Assembly: GCA_019095985.1 (NCBI GenBank) | Contig: CM032665.1 | Location: 36,065,556 to 36,129,555 of the forward strand | Source: Streblospio benedicti | Lineage: Eukaryota; Annelida; Polychaeta; Spionida; Spionidae | Length of the DNA stretch: 64,000 nucleotides | Reading direction: 5' to 3' | In this document: positions 21,905 through 33,936 of the stretch, piece by piece | How positions within the stretch are numbered: position 1 is the stretch's first letter | Layout of the letters: every line of letters begins with the position of its first letter | Notes under the pieces: generated by a model | What the model was told of the DNA's origin: nothing | Databases searched by the model: none | What the model saw: only the letters and a program-made list of their open reading frames with translations | Position numbers and translations under genes: made by a program

Positions 21905-24900
21905 TTAAACGACACTTTTCACCCATCCCTGCCTACCACCTAATAAATCCTGGTCATATATGATATCACGGATATTAATATTGGGAAGTTTTTCCAAAGT
22001 TTCTAAAAGAAGTGTCTCTATATAGTGAGCCCACTGACGGGGCACATAGCCATCTCTGGCGGATCGACACACTGTGATCAAACTTGGGGCTGGCAGAGCA
22101 CCAAAAATCCCTTCAAGTCTCCGCATTCGGGCATTTATGTCCTCTACTGATGTTTTGTAGATTTGAACCATCTTTGTATCTGGTTCATTTAATCCGCGAC
22201 AGACTTGAATACCTATAAATTTTTCAACGCCATATGTTTTAGGTGAAATGTTGAAACAAAATCCTACCGTAATAAGCGCTGTTATTTGTTCTGATTTTAA
22301 TTGCATAAGTATATTTGCCATTGTCTTCCACGATTTCCTTAACTCTAAATCAGTTCTTGCACAAAACATACTAGGCATTGTTTTCCATCGGTCAATAAGA
22401 ACAATTTCTGTTTCTCTTAATAGATTATCTAAACTATAAATACACCATCCATCATTCTTTGGATGACACAAAGATAAAATTATTCTAAAAAGTTTTTCCA
22501 TGATGTCATTTGAACTTAATTCGTGTTCTATTCTATTAGGACAAAACAGATGCTCCAAAGTGACGTCCATGAGTTGAAGCTGCCTTGTGGTTAATCCTAC
22601 CTGTTGTAATAATTGTGACGGCAACTCCACTCCAAAATAATCTAAATCAATATCCCATATCACCACTTCTTTATCATTAAATAATTTCCCACTTCCTTTG
22701 TCAATAATGTTCTTTTCTTGAGTTATGTTTGAATGATGTGATCCTTTTTCAAAGTATAATTCACTTATGGCTTCAGATGTATACTTAGTTTGCGAAAAAC
22801 AAGAGCTTTTTGGTATCTGTACATCTTCATCAAACTGCGTATTAAGAAGAGTAAAATTTACATAAAAACATGTCTCCATATTTTTGCTCTGTCTGCATTC
22901 ACAAAAAATGGGAGTACTTTTCTCAGACGACTTGAAGATGCCCACATCTACAGAATTATGTTCATAGATCTCTTCTTTCTCCGACCAAGATGGATATATC
23001 CAGATAAACCTTTTCAGAAATCCAGCCAAGGCACTGATCTGAAAGTAAACATTTTCTTATTAGACAAATTCACCTATGTAGCAATCATAAGATGATTCTT
23101 TTGGTATTGCACTCAAGACTCAAGGTCGGCTTTGCAGGGTAAGTTCCTCAATCAATTGCCTTAAAAACCAGCTCCTCCCAGCCATTGGTCTTCACTCACT
23201 ACTCCCCACTCAGCAAAAGCAATATTTCTACATGTAGTTTGAAAATGATGATGGATATTTGCAAAACAAATTCATGTATATCCTTGAATGAGTTCATCGT
23301 GTTAGTAATCATGTAAATCTGATATATTCATCTATTCCACAACGCAGAAAAATGACTAAAAGAGATTAGATATTAATAATGATTTAGAAATAACATGTAA
23401 TGGTTGTGATGTTGCCTCTAGGAGTTCAGTAAAGTATTTTGGGGCTTAATTTTTGTCAGGGGAGGTAATGGGAAATAATGTCGCACAAAAAGGAAATAGT
23501 AGATTAAAATTTTTATATAGGGTGGGCAAATATCTTTCTCTACATACTAAAAAACTTTTGGCCTCTGCCCGTATTCAATGCCACTTAGACTATGCGTGTT
23601 CAATATATATATGTGGTATTCCCCTTAACCAATTCAACAAAGTAAAAACTCCAAATCCTTCAAAACAAATTATAAGATTCATTTTAAATTTAGACAATAG
23701 AGCCCACATTGGCTTTGCTGAATTCAGAGAGGTAGGGTGGCTTCCAGTTGATGTCAGAGTTAATCAAATTAAGTTAAACATATTCCATAATTCCATAAAA
23801 ATCATGAACCTTCTTATCTCAAAGATCGATTTTCATTCATTGCCAATAGTCACAATAATTTTTCTTTCTATGGCATGTATGGGCCTGCATTACAGTAGTG
23901 ATATACTTTCCCGTTGATGATCTAGTAAACTGGTGCTAACGTCAGGGTTTCACAGTTTGTATTTATCATAATCAAATTACTTATTGTAAGCTTGCCTGAA
24001 TGAAGTTGTCATTCCTCTGCATCATCCTGCTGACATCATCCTCGTCCTGTGGCCATCTGCCGGCCGCCGGCCCCCACTCGGGGGACCACTCAGGTGCTGC
24101 CTCGTCACTATGCCCGTCTATATGCACCTACAACCAGCATTGGGATTGCATAATGTGCACAAGTTCCATGTCTTGTGTAATCGATTAGAACATAATTATT
24201 CATATTAAGACTAATTTAGAGTATATACATAATACATATGCACATACATATGGACTTAGTACATATGTACATACATTCTAAAATGAACATTTTATCAATA
24301 ATAGTTTTCCTATTATGATACATTTTTGAACACCAACTACATGAAATAGTAACATACGTTGAGTGTTTAAAAGGCTATATCTCAAAACTAAAATTCGGCC
24401 ATCAGAGTTGTGGGCCCCAGCCTGAGGTGTACTTTTACAGTGTATCTGTTTACACTGCCTTAATAATACGTATAAAATGTAACATACCACTGTGATTGCT
24501 CCATTTCGTAACATCGTATTGTCATCATCAAACCAGTATCCCAAAACTAAAAAATGTTTGCAATAGCAAGTTAGAACTAGAACAATGTATAAATTGGTGG
24601 GTATCAATCTTTTTTTCTAATTATTCAAGCTAATTGCCCCATGGATATTAATGAATAACCTGAATGTATACATTATCTTTACACTTTTCAATAAGCTTTA
24701 GTTAATCCATCTTGGTGGAATGAACTGCACGCCAATCATTGGAATTCTAAGTCATATGACAAAATCATCCATACTGTGCTGCCATTTACTCCTCATCTAA
24801 AGAGGAACAACACCAGTACTAAATGACAAATTGATGATATGAAGTATTATTTACAGCTTTGGATTTGCATCTCTGTGTCAATCATCATAATCTTCTCTGC

Positions 24901-25675
24901 GCATGTCCGTCTGAGCAACTTTCCAGTAAAATAATGGGGTTGTACACGCGAGAGAGTAGGTGGACCTCTCTCTGTTCATGACATCTTTATCCTGTGTATT
25001 GCCTAAGTACAGTACTTGCAAGTGCAGCGCTTTGTTGTACTTGGACTCAAGTACATTAGAAAAAAACTAAATGTACTTGTACTTGGACTCAAGTACAACC
25101 CAAAAGTACTTGGTACTTGCAATATTGATAATCAAGTTTGTTTAAGGAACCATCATAAATAACGATACCGGGTGTGTTGTTTATTTTTTGGGACTTGAAG
25201 AAAAAGTTAACTGCCCCCCCCCCCCATCAACATTTTAAAACGTTGATTGACACCCCACCCACCCACTAAAGCAAAAGTCCTCTACAAAGTCATTGCATTT
25301 TTGGATATGCTAAAGGAAAATATTTGAACAAATATACCATAGCGTGATATATATATATATAAAAAAAAAATCAGCGACCCTCCCCCCCTCAAGGAATCAG
25401 AAAAGTTGGACGACCGCCCCCTCACCTTTTTGGACGATCCCCCCGGTATCATTATTTATGATCGTTCCCTTACTGGCCTTAGTGACAACTGATGTAGTAG
25501 TACCTTCATGATGTTCCTCCACAACGACAATAAAAGATTTCTTTCTCGAGTAAAAAAAGTGAACAAAGCAGAGCACCACAAAAATGAAGACGACACTTCT
25601 AATTCTGTTCCGGATAGATATACTATTCGCAATTACTCTGCGCAATCTTATTAGGATATAATTAATTCTGTACAT
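21905..25675 (-). CDS. UPF0489 (C5orf22-like) protein with N-terminal membrane anchor, complete
   Basis: Four minus-strand exons, 25675-25474, 24546-24488, 24127-23996 and 23038-21905, join in phase to 508 aa. Residues about 27-42 (SVVFIFVVLCFVHFFY) form a membrane segment after a basic N-terminus, so a signal-anchor is likely. Family blocks follow in order: FIVVVEEHHE, GAITVVHIDGHSD (residues about 84-95), FIWIYPSW, VVIWDIDLDYFGV and the C-terminal SLITVCRSARDGYVP. HIDGHSD and DIDLDYF correspond to HFDSHPD and DIDLDFF of human C5orf22. Conserved Asp/His hint at metal binding, but the biochemical function is unknown. An in-frame TGA lies 12 bp before Met 25675. Intron 3 has a GC donor (CAG|GCAAGC). 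The donor of exon 1 abuts a MITE. Intron 3 contains a LINE fragment. Confidence 0.9.
23453..23917 (+). mobile_element. LINE reverse-transcriptase 3' fragment
   Basis: The plus-strand frame contains GNSRLKFLYRVGKYLSLHTK, LLASARIQCHLDYACSIY and RFILNLDNRAHIGFAEFREV. These are characteristic of the region after the RT domain in non-LTR retrotransposons (NSRLxFLYR...L..Q.HFDYACS...L.NRAHIG). There is no catalytic core, so it is a 5'-truncated fossil. It lies antisense in intron 3 of the UPF0489 gene. Confidence 0.8.
25012..25112. repeat. TACTTG-rich short repeat cluster
   Basis: Several copies of GTACTTG/CAAGTAC lie in both orientations, including GTACTTGGACTCAAGTAC twice. The layout resembles the internal arrays of the CAG-ended MITEs in this window, but clear terminal repeats were not found. 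It lies in intron 1 of the UPF0489 gene. Confidence 0.5.
25145..25469. mobile_element. PIF/Harbinger-like MITE on a splice donor
   Basis: The 325-bp element, family of 1979-2267, ends AGGAACCATCATAAATAACG and (inverted) GGGAACGATCATAAATAATG. TTA is duplicated at 25142-25144 and 25470-25472. On the minus strand the exon 1 donor of the UPF0489 gene reads A|GTAAGG: the G is exon-flank, TAA is the target duplication and the last GG is the element's terminus. Confidence 0.82.
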
Positions 25676-25858
25676 AATATTTATTCAGTCGCAGTGGGAC
25701 GTCATTAGACTAGTTCTGAAGATCTTTGCCGTTTGTAAACTTAAGTCTAATTGACCTAGATTTCACTGTAGTCTAATTTAAAAAGCACGTGTTCGTTGTG
25801 CTCGTCACTCTACTGATTCAAAATTTAGATTATGGTCGTTGTGAAGGAAATTACAAAC
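25676..25858. promoter_or_regulatory. Compact bidirectional promoter between UPF0489 and FKBP genes
   Basis: Only 183 bp separate the two divergent start codons (25675 minus, 25859 plus). The spacer contains a perfect E-box CACGTG (25786-25791) and GACGTCA (25698-25704), a CRE-like site. No TATA box is evident. Shared regulation is inferred from geometry alone. Confidence 0.6.
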
Positions 25859-28800
25859 ATGTTTTGGGGTAGGTTATTATTATTATTATTATTGACTCGT
25901 TACAAGCTACTGATTTTGTTAATTCTATGATATTGACTGTGCACTTTTGTGATTGATAATAATGACACGGACTGAAGGGTAATAAATCGATTTGACAGCA
26001 ACCACGTGCACCATCCATCTGCAGACTTTGGGCAACTGTTGCAAAAATATATCACATTAATGCCCGGCATTAACATTAATGCCCGGCATTAATGTGACAA
26101 TGAATCCGAATATGCCACTTTTACAAATGTATAATGTTTATTGGGGAATTTTAATTTGTCAGTATACTTATTAACCCCTAATACTAAAGTAATTTCTATA
26201 TCCTATTATATGGGTGACTCATGGGTGGTCCTCGTGCCACAGTGGTAGATGCAGTCGCCAGGCTTGACATACGTCAATTGGCCCTTTTGAAAATAAAGGA
26301 TTGTAGGATATGTGCATGGAAGCACCTGTCGATTAATGTAAAAAGTTCTTGGAGCTGCTTGTACCATATCATATTAAAAAGATCAGATTATATAGTTAAA
26401 AAGGTACGAAAGTTCATTTAAATCACAATTTTTGCATAAACGATGCTTCTTTAAGTGAAAAATAACATTTTTTCCGATAGTAACAGGTGCGTGCATAAGA
26501 TTCATAAACTCTAGCAAAATACACATTTTCGCTCACCTTCACCAAAATACTCTTCTTGAGGAAAAGGCGTAAATTGTCTTCTAATTATAGAAACCAATTA
26601 CCCCCATCATACAATATTTGTACTAGTTGGTGTAGCATGTTTGATTGATGTTTTCGTGGGGACTCAACTTTCACAGTTGCTGCTGGAGGATTTTGAATGT
26701 TACCTGACAACATAAGATGGATGATGTTGACCATGATGACAACTTAATAAATTGATATATTTTCTCCACAGGATTATCAATTGAAAGTGGAAAGTTGTAC
26801 AATCAGATTGTTACAACAAGTTTTCACATATCGATGGCAGCACTTGAAGTAGCTCCCAACAACAAAAGTAAGTACTGATAGCAAAACAACCATTATTATG
26901 ATTCTTGAGTTCTGTTTTCATTATTACAATATTGAATTTTGTTAACTCCTATCATGAACTCTGAGCAGAACAGAGTAATCTTTAATACAGAAACTCAAAG
27001 TAATTTTTTAAAACAATCTCCTTAAAATGTGCCAACGAGTGAATACATAATCCAGAGCATACCTTACAATATCACCTGCAAAGTCACAAGTAAGGGTTAA
27101 AACAATTTGAAATAGGGTTTTAGATCTATAGCAGAATGAAGATATAATCGCTGAATAAATGAATGTGTGGATCTAACAATGCTAATTCTAGTGAGTTTGA
27201 ATTTACCATAAATGACCATCCAAGCGCCTAGGGATGTTAAATTGAAATTTTCTCAAAATGGGGGGTGGGCTGTTACACGGGAGTGCTGTTACTACGTAAT
27301 TCGAATGGACATTTAGGAAAAAGGTGGAGGGCTGTTACATGCGGGGTGGGCACTTGGATGGTCGTATACGGTACCACGGCGAGTGGGAAGTGCTTCACCC
27401 ATTAGCCAGTGTGACTGCGCTTGCAGGCGAAGTCTGCGGGTGCTGGGCAGCATGTGTCGCTGATGCTGCAGCACGACAAGGCGGAGTTCTTTAAAAATAA
27501 AAAAATTTAAAAAAAAATTTTTGGGGGGGTTTTTCCCAAACCTTTTTTAAAACAAAAAAAGGTTTTTTTTAAAAAAAAGGGTTTAAAAAAAAACCCCCTT
27601 TTTTTCCCCCTTTAAATAGGGCCCCGGGGCCCCGGGAAAAAACCCGGGGGGTTTTCCCAAAAAAAAAAAGGGGGGGGGGGAAAAACCCAAAAAAAAAAAA
27701 ACCGGGGGGGGTTTCCCCCCCAAAAAAGGGGGGGGGGAAAATTTTTTTTAAAAACTAAGGGGTTTTTCCCCCCCCAAAAAAAATTTTAAACCTGGGGGGG
27801 GGGGTTTTTTTTTTTTTAAAAAAAAAAATTTTTTTTTTTTTAAAATTTTTTTTTCTGCAAAAAAAGGGGGGTTTTTTTTTTTTTTTTTTTTAAAAAGGGT
27901 TTTTAAAAGGGGGTTTTGGGGGGGGAAAAAAAGGGGTTTAAAGGGGGGAAAAAAATTTTTAAAAAAACCCCCCTTTTCCCCCCAAAAACCTTTTTTTTTT
28001 TTCCCCCCAAAACCAAAAAAAATTTTAAATTAAAAAATTTTTTTTAAAAAAAAAAATTTTTTAAAAAAAATTTTTAAAAAAAAAAAATTTTTTTTTTTCC
28101 CCCCAAAAAAAAAAGGTTTAAAAAAAAGGGGGGGGGGCCCCCCCAAAAAAAAAAACCCAAAAAATTTTTTTTTTTGGGGGTTTTCCCATTTTTAAAAAAA
28201 AAACCCCAAAAGGGAAAAAAAAAAAGGGTTTTAAAAAAATTTTTAAAAAACCAAAAAAAAAAGGGGAAAAAATTTCAGGGTTTTTGGGTTTGGGGGGTTT
28301 TTTTAAAAAAAAAAATTTTTTTTTTTTAAAATTAAAAAAAAAAAAAAAATTTATAAAAAAAAAATAAAAATTGGGGGAAAAAAAAAATTTTTTTGGGAAA
28401 AAAGGAAAAAAAAAACCCCCGGGGGGTTTTTTCCCGGGAAAAAAAATTTTAAAACCCCCTTTAAAAATTTTTTTAAAAAAATTTTAAAAAAAGGGGGGGG
28501 TTTTTAATTTTTTTGGGGAAAAAAGGTTTTTTAAAAAAAAATTTTTTGGGGGGAAAAAATTTTTTTGGGTTTCCCAAAAAAATTTTTTTTTTTTTTTAAA
28601 AACCCAAAGGGAAAAAAAATTTTTTCCCCAAAAAAAACCTTTTTTTTTTAAAAAAAAAAAAAAATTTTTTTAAAAAAAAATTTTTAGAAAAAAAAAATTT
28701 TTAAAAAAAAAACCCCCCAAAGTAAAAAATTTTTTAAAAAAAAATTTTTTAAAAAAAAAAAAAAAAAAAAAAGGGGTTTTTTAAAAGAAAAAAAAATTTA

Positions 28801-31800
28801 AGAAAAAAAAAAAAATTTTAAAAGGGTTTTTTTTTTTATTTTTTTTTCCCCCGGGGGGGGTTTTCCAAAAATTTAAAAAATTTTTTTTTTTTTTTAAAAA
28901 AAACCCAAAAAATTTAAAAAAAAAAATTTTTCCCTTTTTTTTGGTTTTTTTAAAAATTTTATTTTTTAAAAAAAAACCCCCTTTTTAAAATTTTTTTTTT
29001 TTTTAAAAAAAAAAAATTATTTTTTTTTTAAAAAAAAAATTTTCCCGGTTTTTTTTCCCCAAAATTTTTCCCCCCCAAAAAAAAAAATTTTAAAATTTAA
29101 TTTTAAAATTTTTTAAAATTTTTTTTAAAAAAAAGGGTTTTCCCTTTTTTTCCCAAAAAAAAATTTTTAAAAAAAAAAAGGGGAAAAAAAAATTTTTTTA
29201 AAAAAAAAAATTTTAAAAATTTATTTCAAACCTTTTTAAAACCTTTTTTTAAAAAAATTTTATTTTTTTAAAAAAAACCCCCCCGGGGAAATTTTTAAAA
29301 AATTTTTTGGTTTTTGGGCCCAAAAAGGTTTTTTTTTGGGGTTTAACCTTTTTAAAATTTTTAAAAAAAAAAATTTTAAAAAAAAAATTTTTTTTAAAAA
29401 AAAAAAAAAGGGGGGGCCAAAAAAACCCCCAAAAAAAGGGGGGTTTTTAAAAAAAAGGGGCCAAAAAAGGGGCCCCGGGGGTTTTTTTTCCCCCCAAACC
29501 GGGTTTTCCCAAAAACCCCCCCTTTTTTTTTCCCCCGGGTTTGGGGGAAAAACCCCAAAAAAAAAAAAAAGGGGGGAAAAAAAAATTTTTGTTTTTTTTG
29601 GGGAAAAGGGGGGTTTATTTTTTTTTTAAAAAAAAAAAGGGGGGGGAAAACCCAAAAATTTTTTTTTTTTTCCCCAAAAAAAAATTTTCCCTTTTTTTTA
29701 AAAAATTTTTGGGGTTTAAAAAAAAAAATTTTTTTTTTTTTTTGGGGGGAAAAACCCCCCCCTTTTTTTAATTTTTTTTTTAAAACCCCTTTCCCTGAAA
29801 GGTTCCCCCGGGGGAAAAAAAGGGGGGAAAAAACCCAAAAACCCTTTGGGGGAAAAAAAAATTTTGGTTTTTAAAAAAAAAAAAGGGGAAAAGCGGGGCC
29901 CCCGGCCCCCCAATTTTTCCCCAAAAAACCAAAAAAAAAAAAAAAAAGGGGTTTTTTTGGGGGGGGAAAATTTTAAAATTTTTTTTTTTTTAAAAAAAAA
30001 GGGAAAGGGGGGAAAAAAAAAAAATTTTGGGGAAAGAAAGTGAAAAGGAAAAAAAAAAAAAGGGGAAAAAATTTTTTTAAAAAAAAAATTTTTCCCAAAA
30101 ATTTCCTGTTTTTTTTTCCCCGGGGCCCCCAAAAAATTTTTAAAGGGGTTTTTTTAAAAAAAAGGGGTTTTTTTTAAAAAATTTTTTTTTTTAAAAAAAC
30201 CCCCTTAAAAAAAAAAAAAAAAATTTTTTTTTAAAACCAAAGGTGGGGGAAAAAAAAAAAATTTTTTTGGGGGGGGTTTTTTTAAAAAAAAAATTTTTTT
30301 TTTTTTTAAAAGGGGGGTTTTAAAAATTTTTTTAAATAAAATTTTAAATTTTTCCCCCCCCCAAAAAATTTTTAAAAAAAAAATTCCCCCAAAAAAAAAA
30401 ATTTTTTTAAAAAAAAACCCCCAAATTTTTTAAAAAAAATTTTAGGCCCCCCCTTTTTTCCCAAAGGCCCCCAAAAACCCCAATTTTTGGGGGAAAAAAT
30501 TTCCCCCAAAAATTTTTTTTTTTTTTTGGGGGGAAAAAAAAAAACCCCCCTTTTTTAAAAAAAAAAACCCCCCTTTTAAAAAATTTTTTGGGGGGTTTTT
30601 GGAAAAATTTTTTGGGGGGCCCCCCCAAAAAAAAAAAAACCCCCCAAAAAAAATTTTGGTTTTTTTTCCCAAAAAAAAATTTTTTTTTTTTAAATTTTTT
30701 TAAAAAATTTTTTAGGAAAAAATTTTTTTAAAAAAAAGGAAAATTTTTTAAAAAATTTTTTAAACCTTTCCCATTTTTTTGGGGGTTTTTTAAAAAAATT
30801 TTGAAAAAAAATTTTAAAATTTTACCCCCTTTAAAAAAAATTTTAAAACCTTTTTTTTCCAAAAATTTTTAAACCCAAAAAATTTTTTTTTAAATTTTTT
30901 AAAAAAAACCCCCCCAAAAATTTTAAAGGGGCCCAAAAAAAACCCCCAATCCAAAAAACCCCTTTTTAAAAACCCAAGTTTTTTTTTTTAAAAAAAAAAA
31001 AGGTTTTTAAATAAATCCCCAAAAAACCCTTTTTTTTTTTTTAAAAAAGGGGTTTTTTTTTTGGGGGTTTTTTTTTCCCCCAAAATCGGGAAAAAAATTT
31101 TTTTTAAAAAAAAATTTTTTTTAAAGGAAAAGGGGTTTTTTTTAATAAATTGGGGGGTTTTTTTTAAAAAAGGGGGGGGGCCCCGGGGCCCTTTTTTTTT
31201 TTAAACCTTTTTTTTTCCCCGGGCCCCCCCCCAAAAAAAACCCCCAAAAAAACAAAAAAACCCCCCGGGGGGTTTTTGGGCCCCAAAAAAAAGGGAAATT
31301 TAAATTTTTTCCTTTTTGGTTCCCTTTTTTTTAAAAAATTTTTTTTTAAAAAAAACCCCCTTTTTTTTTAAAAAAACCCATTTTTTTTTTTTTAAAACCC
31401 CCCCAAAAAAAACCCCCCCTTTGGTTTTAAAAATTTTTAAAATTTTTTTTAAAGGGGGTTTTTTTTTTTCCCCCAATAAAAAAGGGGTTTTTAAATTGTT
31501 TTTTGGGTTTGGGGGGGGAAATTTTTGGGGGCCCCCTTTTGGAAAAAAAAATTTAAATTTTTTCCCCCCTTTTTTTTTAAAAAAAATTTTAAAAAAATTT
31601 TTTTTAATTCCAAACCAAAAATTTTTTTTAAAAAAAAAAAAATTTGGGGGGGGAAAAAAATTTTTAAAAAAAATTTTTTTTTTGGGAATTTTTTGGGAAA
31701 AAATTTTTTTTTTAAAAAAAACCCTTTTTTAAAAAAAAAGGGGAAAAAGGAAACCCCAAAAAATTTTTTCCCCCAAAAAAATTTCAAAGGAAAATTTTCC

Positions 31801-33902
31801 GGGAAACCCCTTTTTTTTTTGGGTTTTTCCCCCCCCCTTTTTTTAAAAAACCCCAAAAAGGGGGGGGAAAAAAAAAAAAGGGGGCAAAAAAAATTTTTTA
31901 AAAAAAAATTTTTTAAAAAAAACCCCCAGGTGAAAATAAAAAAATTTTTTGCAAAAAAAAACCATTTCCCCCCCTTTTTTTTTTGGTTTTTTTTAAAAAA
32001 AGGGTTTTTAAAAACCCCCCAAACCCAAAAAAAAAAACCCTTTTTTTAAAAACCCCAAAAAAATTTTTTTTTGGAAAAAAAACCCCCCCTTTTTTTTTGG
32101 GGAAAATTTTGGGGTTGGTTTCCAAAAAAAAAATTTTTTGGGTTTTTTTTTAAAAAAAAAAAAAAAAAGGGGTTTTTTTTTTTTTTCCCCCCCTTTTTTT
32201 TTGGGGGGCCCCCCAAAAAAAAAAAAGGGGGAAAAAGAAAAAAATTTTAAAAAAAAAAAATTTTTTTTTAAAAAAAAAAACCCCAAAATTTTTAAAAAAT
32301 TTTTTTTAAAAAAAAAAAAAAACCCCTTTTTTTAAAAAAAATTTTTTTTTTTTTTTTTTGGGTTTTTTAAAAATTTTTTTTTTAAAAAAAAAAATTTTTT
32401 TTAAAAAAAATTTTTAAAAGGGGGAAAAAAAAAAAAAAAATTTTTTTTTGGAAAAAGGTTGCCCCCCCGGGGGGAAAAAAAATTTTTGGGGGAAATTTTT
32501 TTAAAGGAAAAAAAAACCCCCCCCCCTTTTTTTTTTGGGCGGGGTGGGGGGGGGTTTTTTAAAATTTTAAAGGGTTTTAAAGGGAATTTTTTTTTGGGGA
32601 TTAAGGGGAAAAAAAATTTGGGGGTTTAATTTTTTTTTTTAAAAAAATTACCCCCCCCAAAAAACCAAAAACCCCGAAAAAAAAAGGGGCCCCCAAAAAC
32701 CGGGGTTTTTTTAAAAATTTCCCAAAATAAAATTTTTTGGATTTTTTTTAAAAAAAAAAAATTTAAAACGGAAAAATTTTTTTTTAAAAAGGGGGGGAAA
32801 AAAAAAGGGCCCAAAACCTTTTTTAAAAAAAAACCCCCCCTTTTAAACCAAGGCTTTTTAAAAAAAAAAAAAAATTTTAAAAAACCCCAAGATCCAAAAG
32901 GAACCCTTTTTTAACCCAAAAAAATTTTAAAAAATTTTTTAAAATTTAAAAAAAATTTCCCCCAAAAATTTTTAAAAAAAAAAAAAAAAACCGAAAAAAA
33001 AAAAAAAAGGAAAAAAAAAAAAAAAACCAAAAAATTTTTTTAAAAAAAAAAAAAACCCCCAAAAAAATTTTTTGGGGGGGGCCCCCCCCCGGGGGCCGGG
33101 GGGGCCCCCCCCTTTTTTTCACCCCCGGGGGAAAAATTTTGGGAAGGGGGGAAACCCCCAAAACCCCCAAACCCCCCCCCTTTTTTTTTTGGGAAAAAAA
33201 CCCCCCCCAAAAAAAATGAAAAAAATTTCTAAACCCAAAAAATTTTTGGGGTAAAGGGTTTAAAAAAAAATTTTTTTTTTTTCCCCCAAAAAATTTTTTT
33301 TTTCCCCCCGGGGGGCCCCCGGGAAAATTTTTTTTTTTTAAAAATTTAAAATTTTAAAAAATTTAAGGGGAAAGGGGGGGAAAAATTTTTTTTAAATTTT
33401 AAATTTTTTTTTAAAAAAAAATTTTAAAAAAAAAAGGGGGGGGGGGGTTTTTCAAAAAGGGAAAAAATTTTAAAAAAGGGGGCCAAAAAGGGGGTTTTTT
33501 TAAACCCCTTTTTTTTTTAAAAAGGGTTTTTAAAAAATTTTTTGGGGGGGAAAAAAAATTTTTTTGGCCAAAAAATTTGTTTTTTAAATTTTTTTTTTAA
33601 TTTTTTGGGGAAAAAAAAAAAGGGGGGGTTTTTCCCCTTTTTTTTTAAAAAATTTTTTAAAAAAATTTTTTTGGGGGAAAAAAAAAACCCTTTTCCCCCT
33701 TAAAAAGGGGGAAATAAAAAAAAAACCCCTTTAAAAAATTTTTTTTAAAAAAAAAAAAAATTTAAAAAAAACCCCCAAAACCCCCCCCGGAAAAAAAAAA
33801 AAAAGGGGAAAATTTAAACCCCCCCCTTTTTTTTTCCCCAAAATTTTTTTTCCCTTTTAAAAAAAACCCAAAAAAATTTTAAAAAAAAAAAGGCCCCTAA
33901 AA

Positions 33903-33936
<34 letters not shown>

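Noticed and set aside
29336-33254. Long ORFs of Lys/Phe/Gly/Pro
   Set aside because: They arise from homopolymer codons in the corrupted block, overlap on both strands and have no domain.
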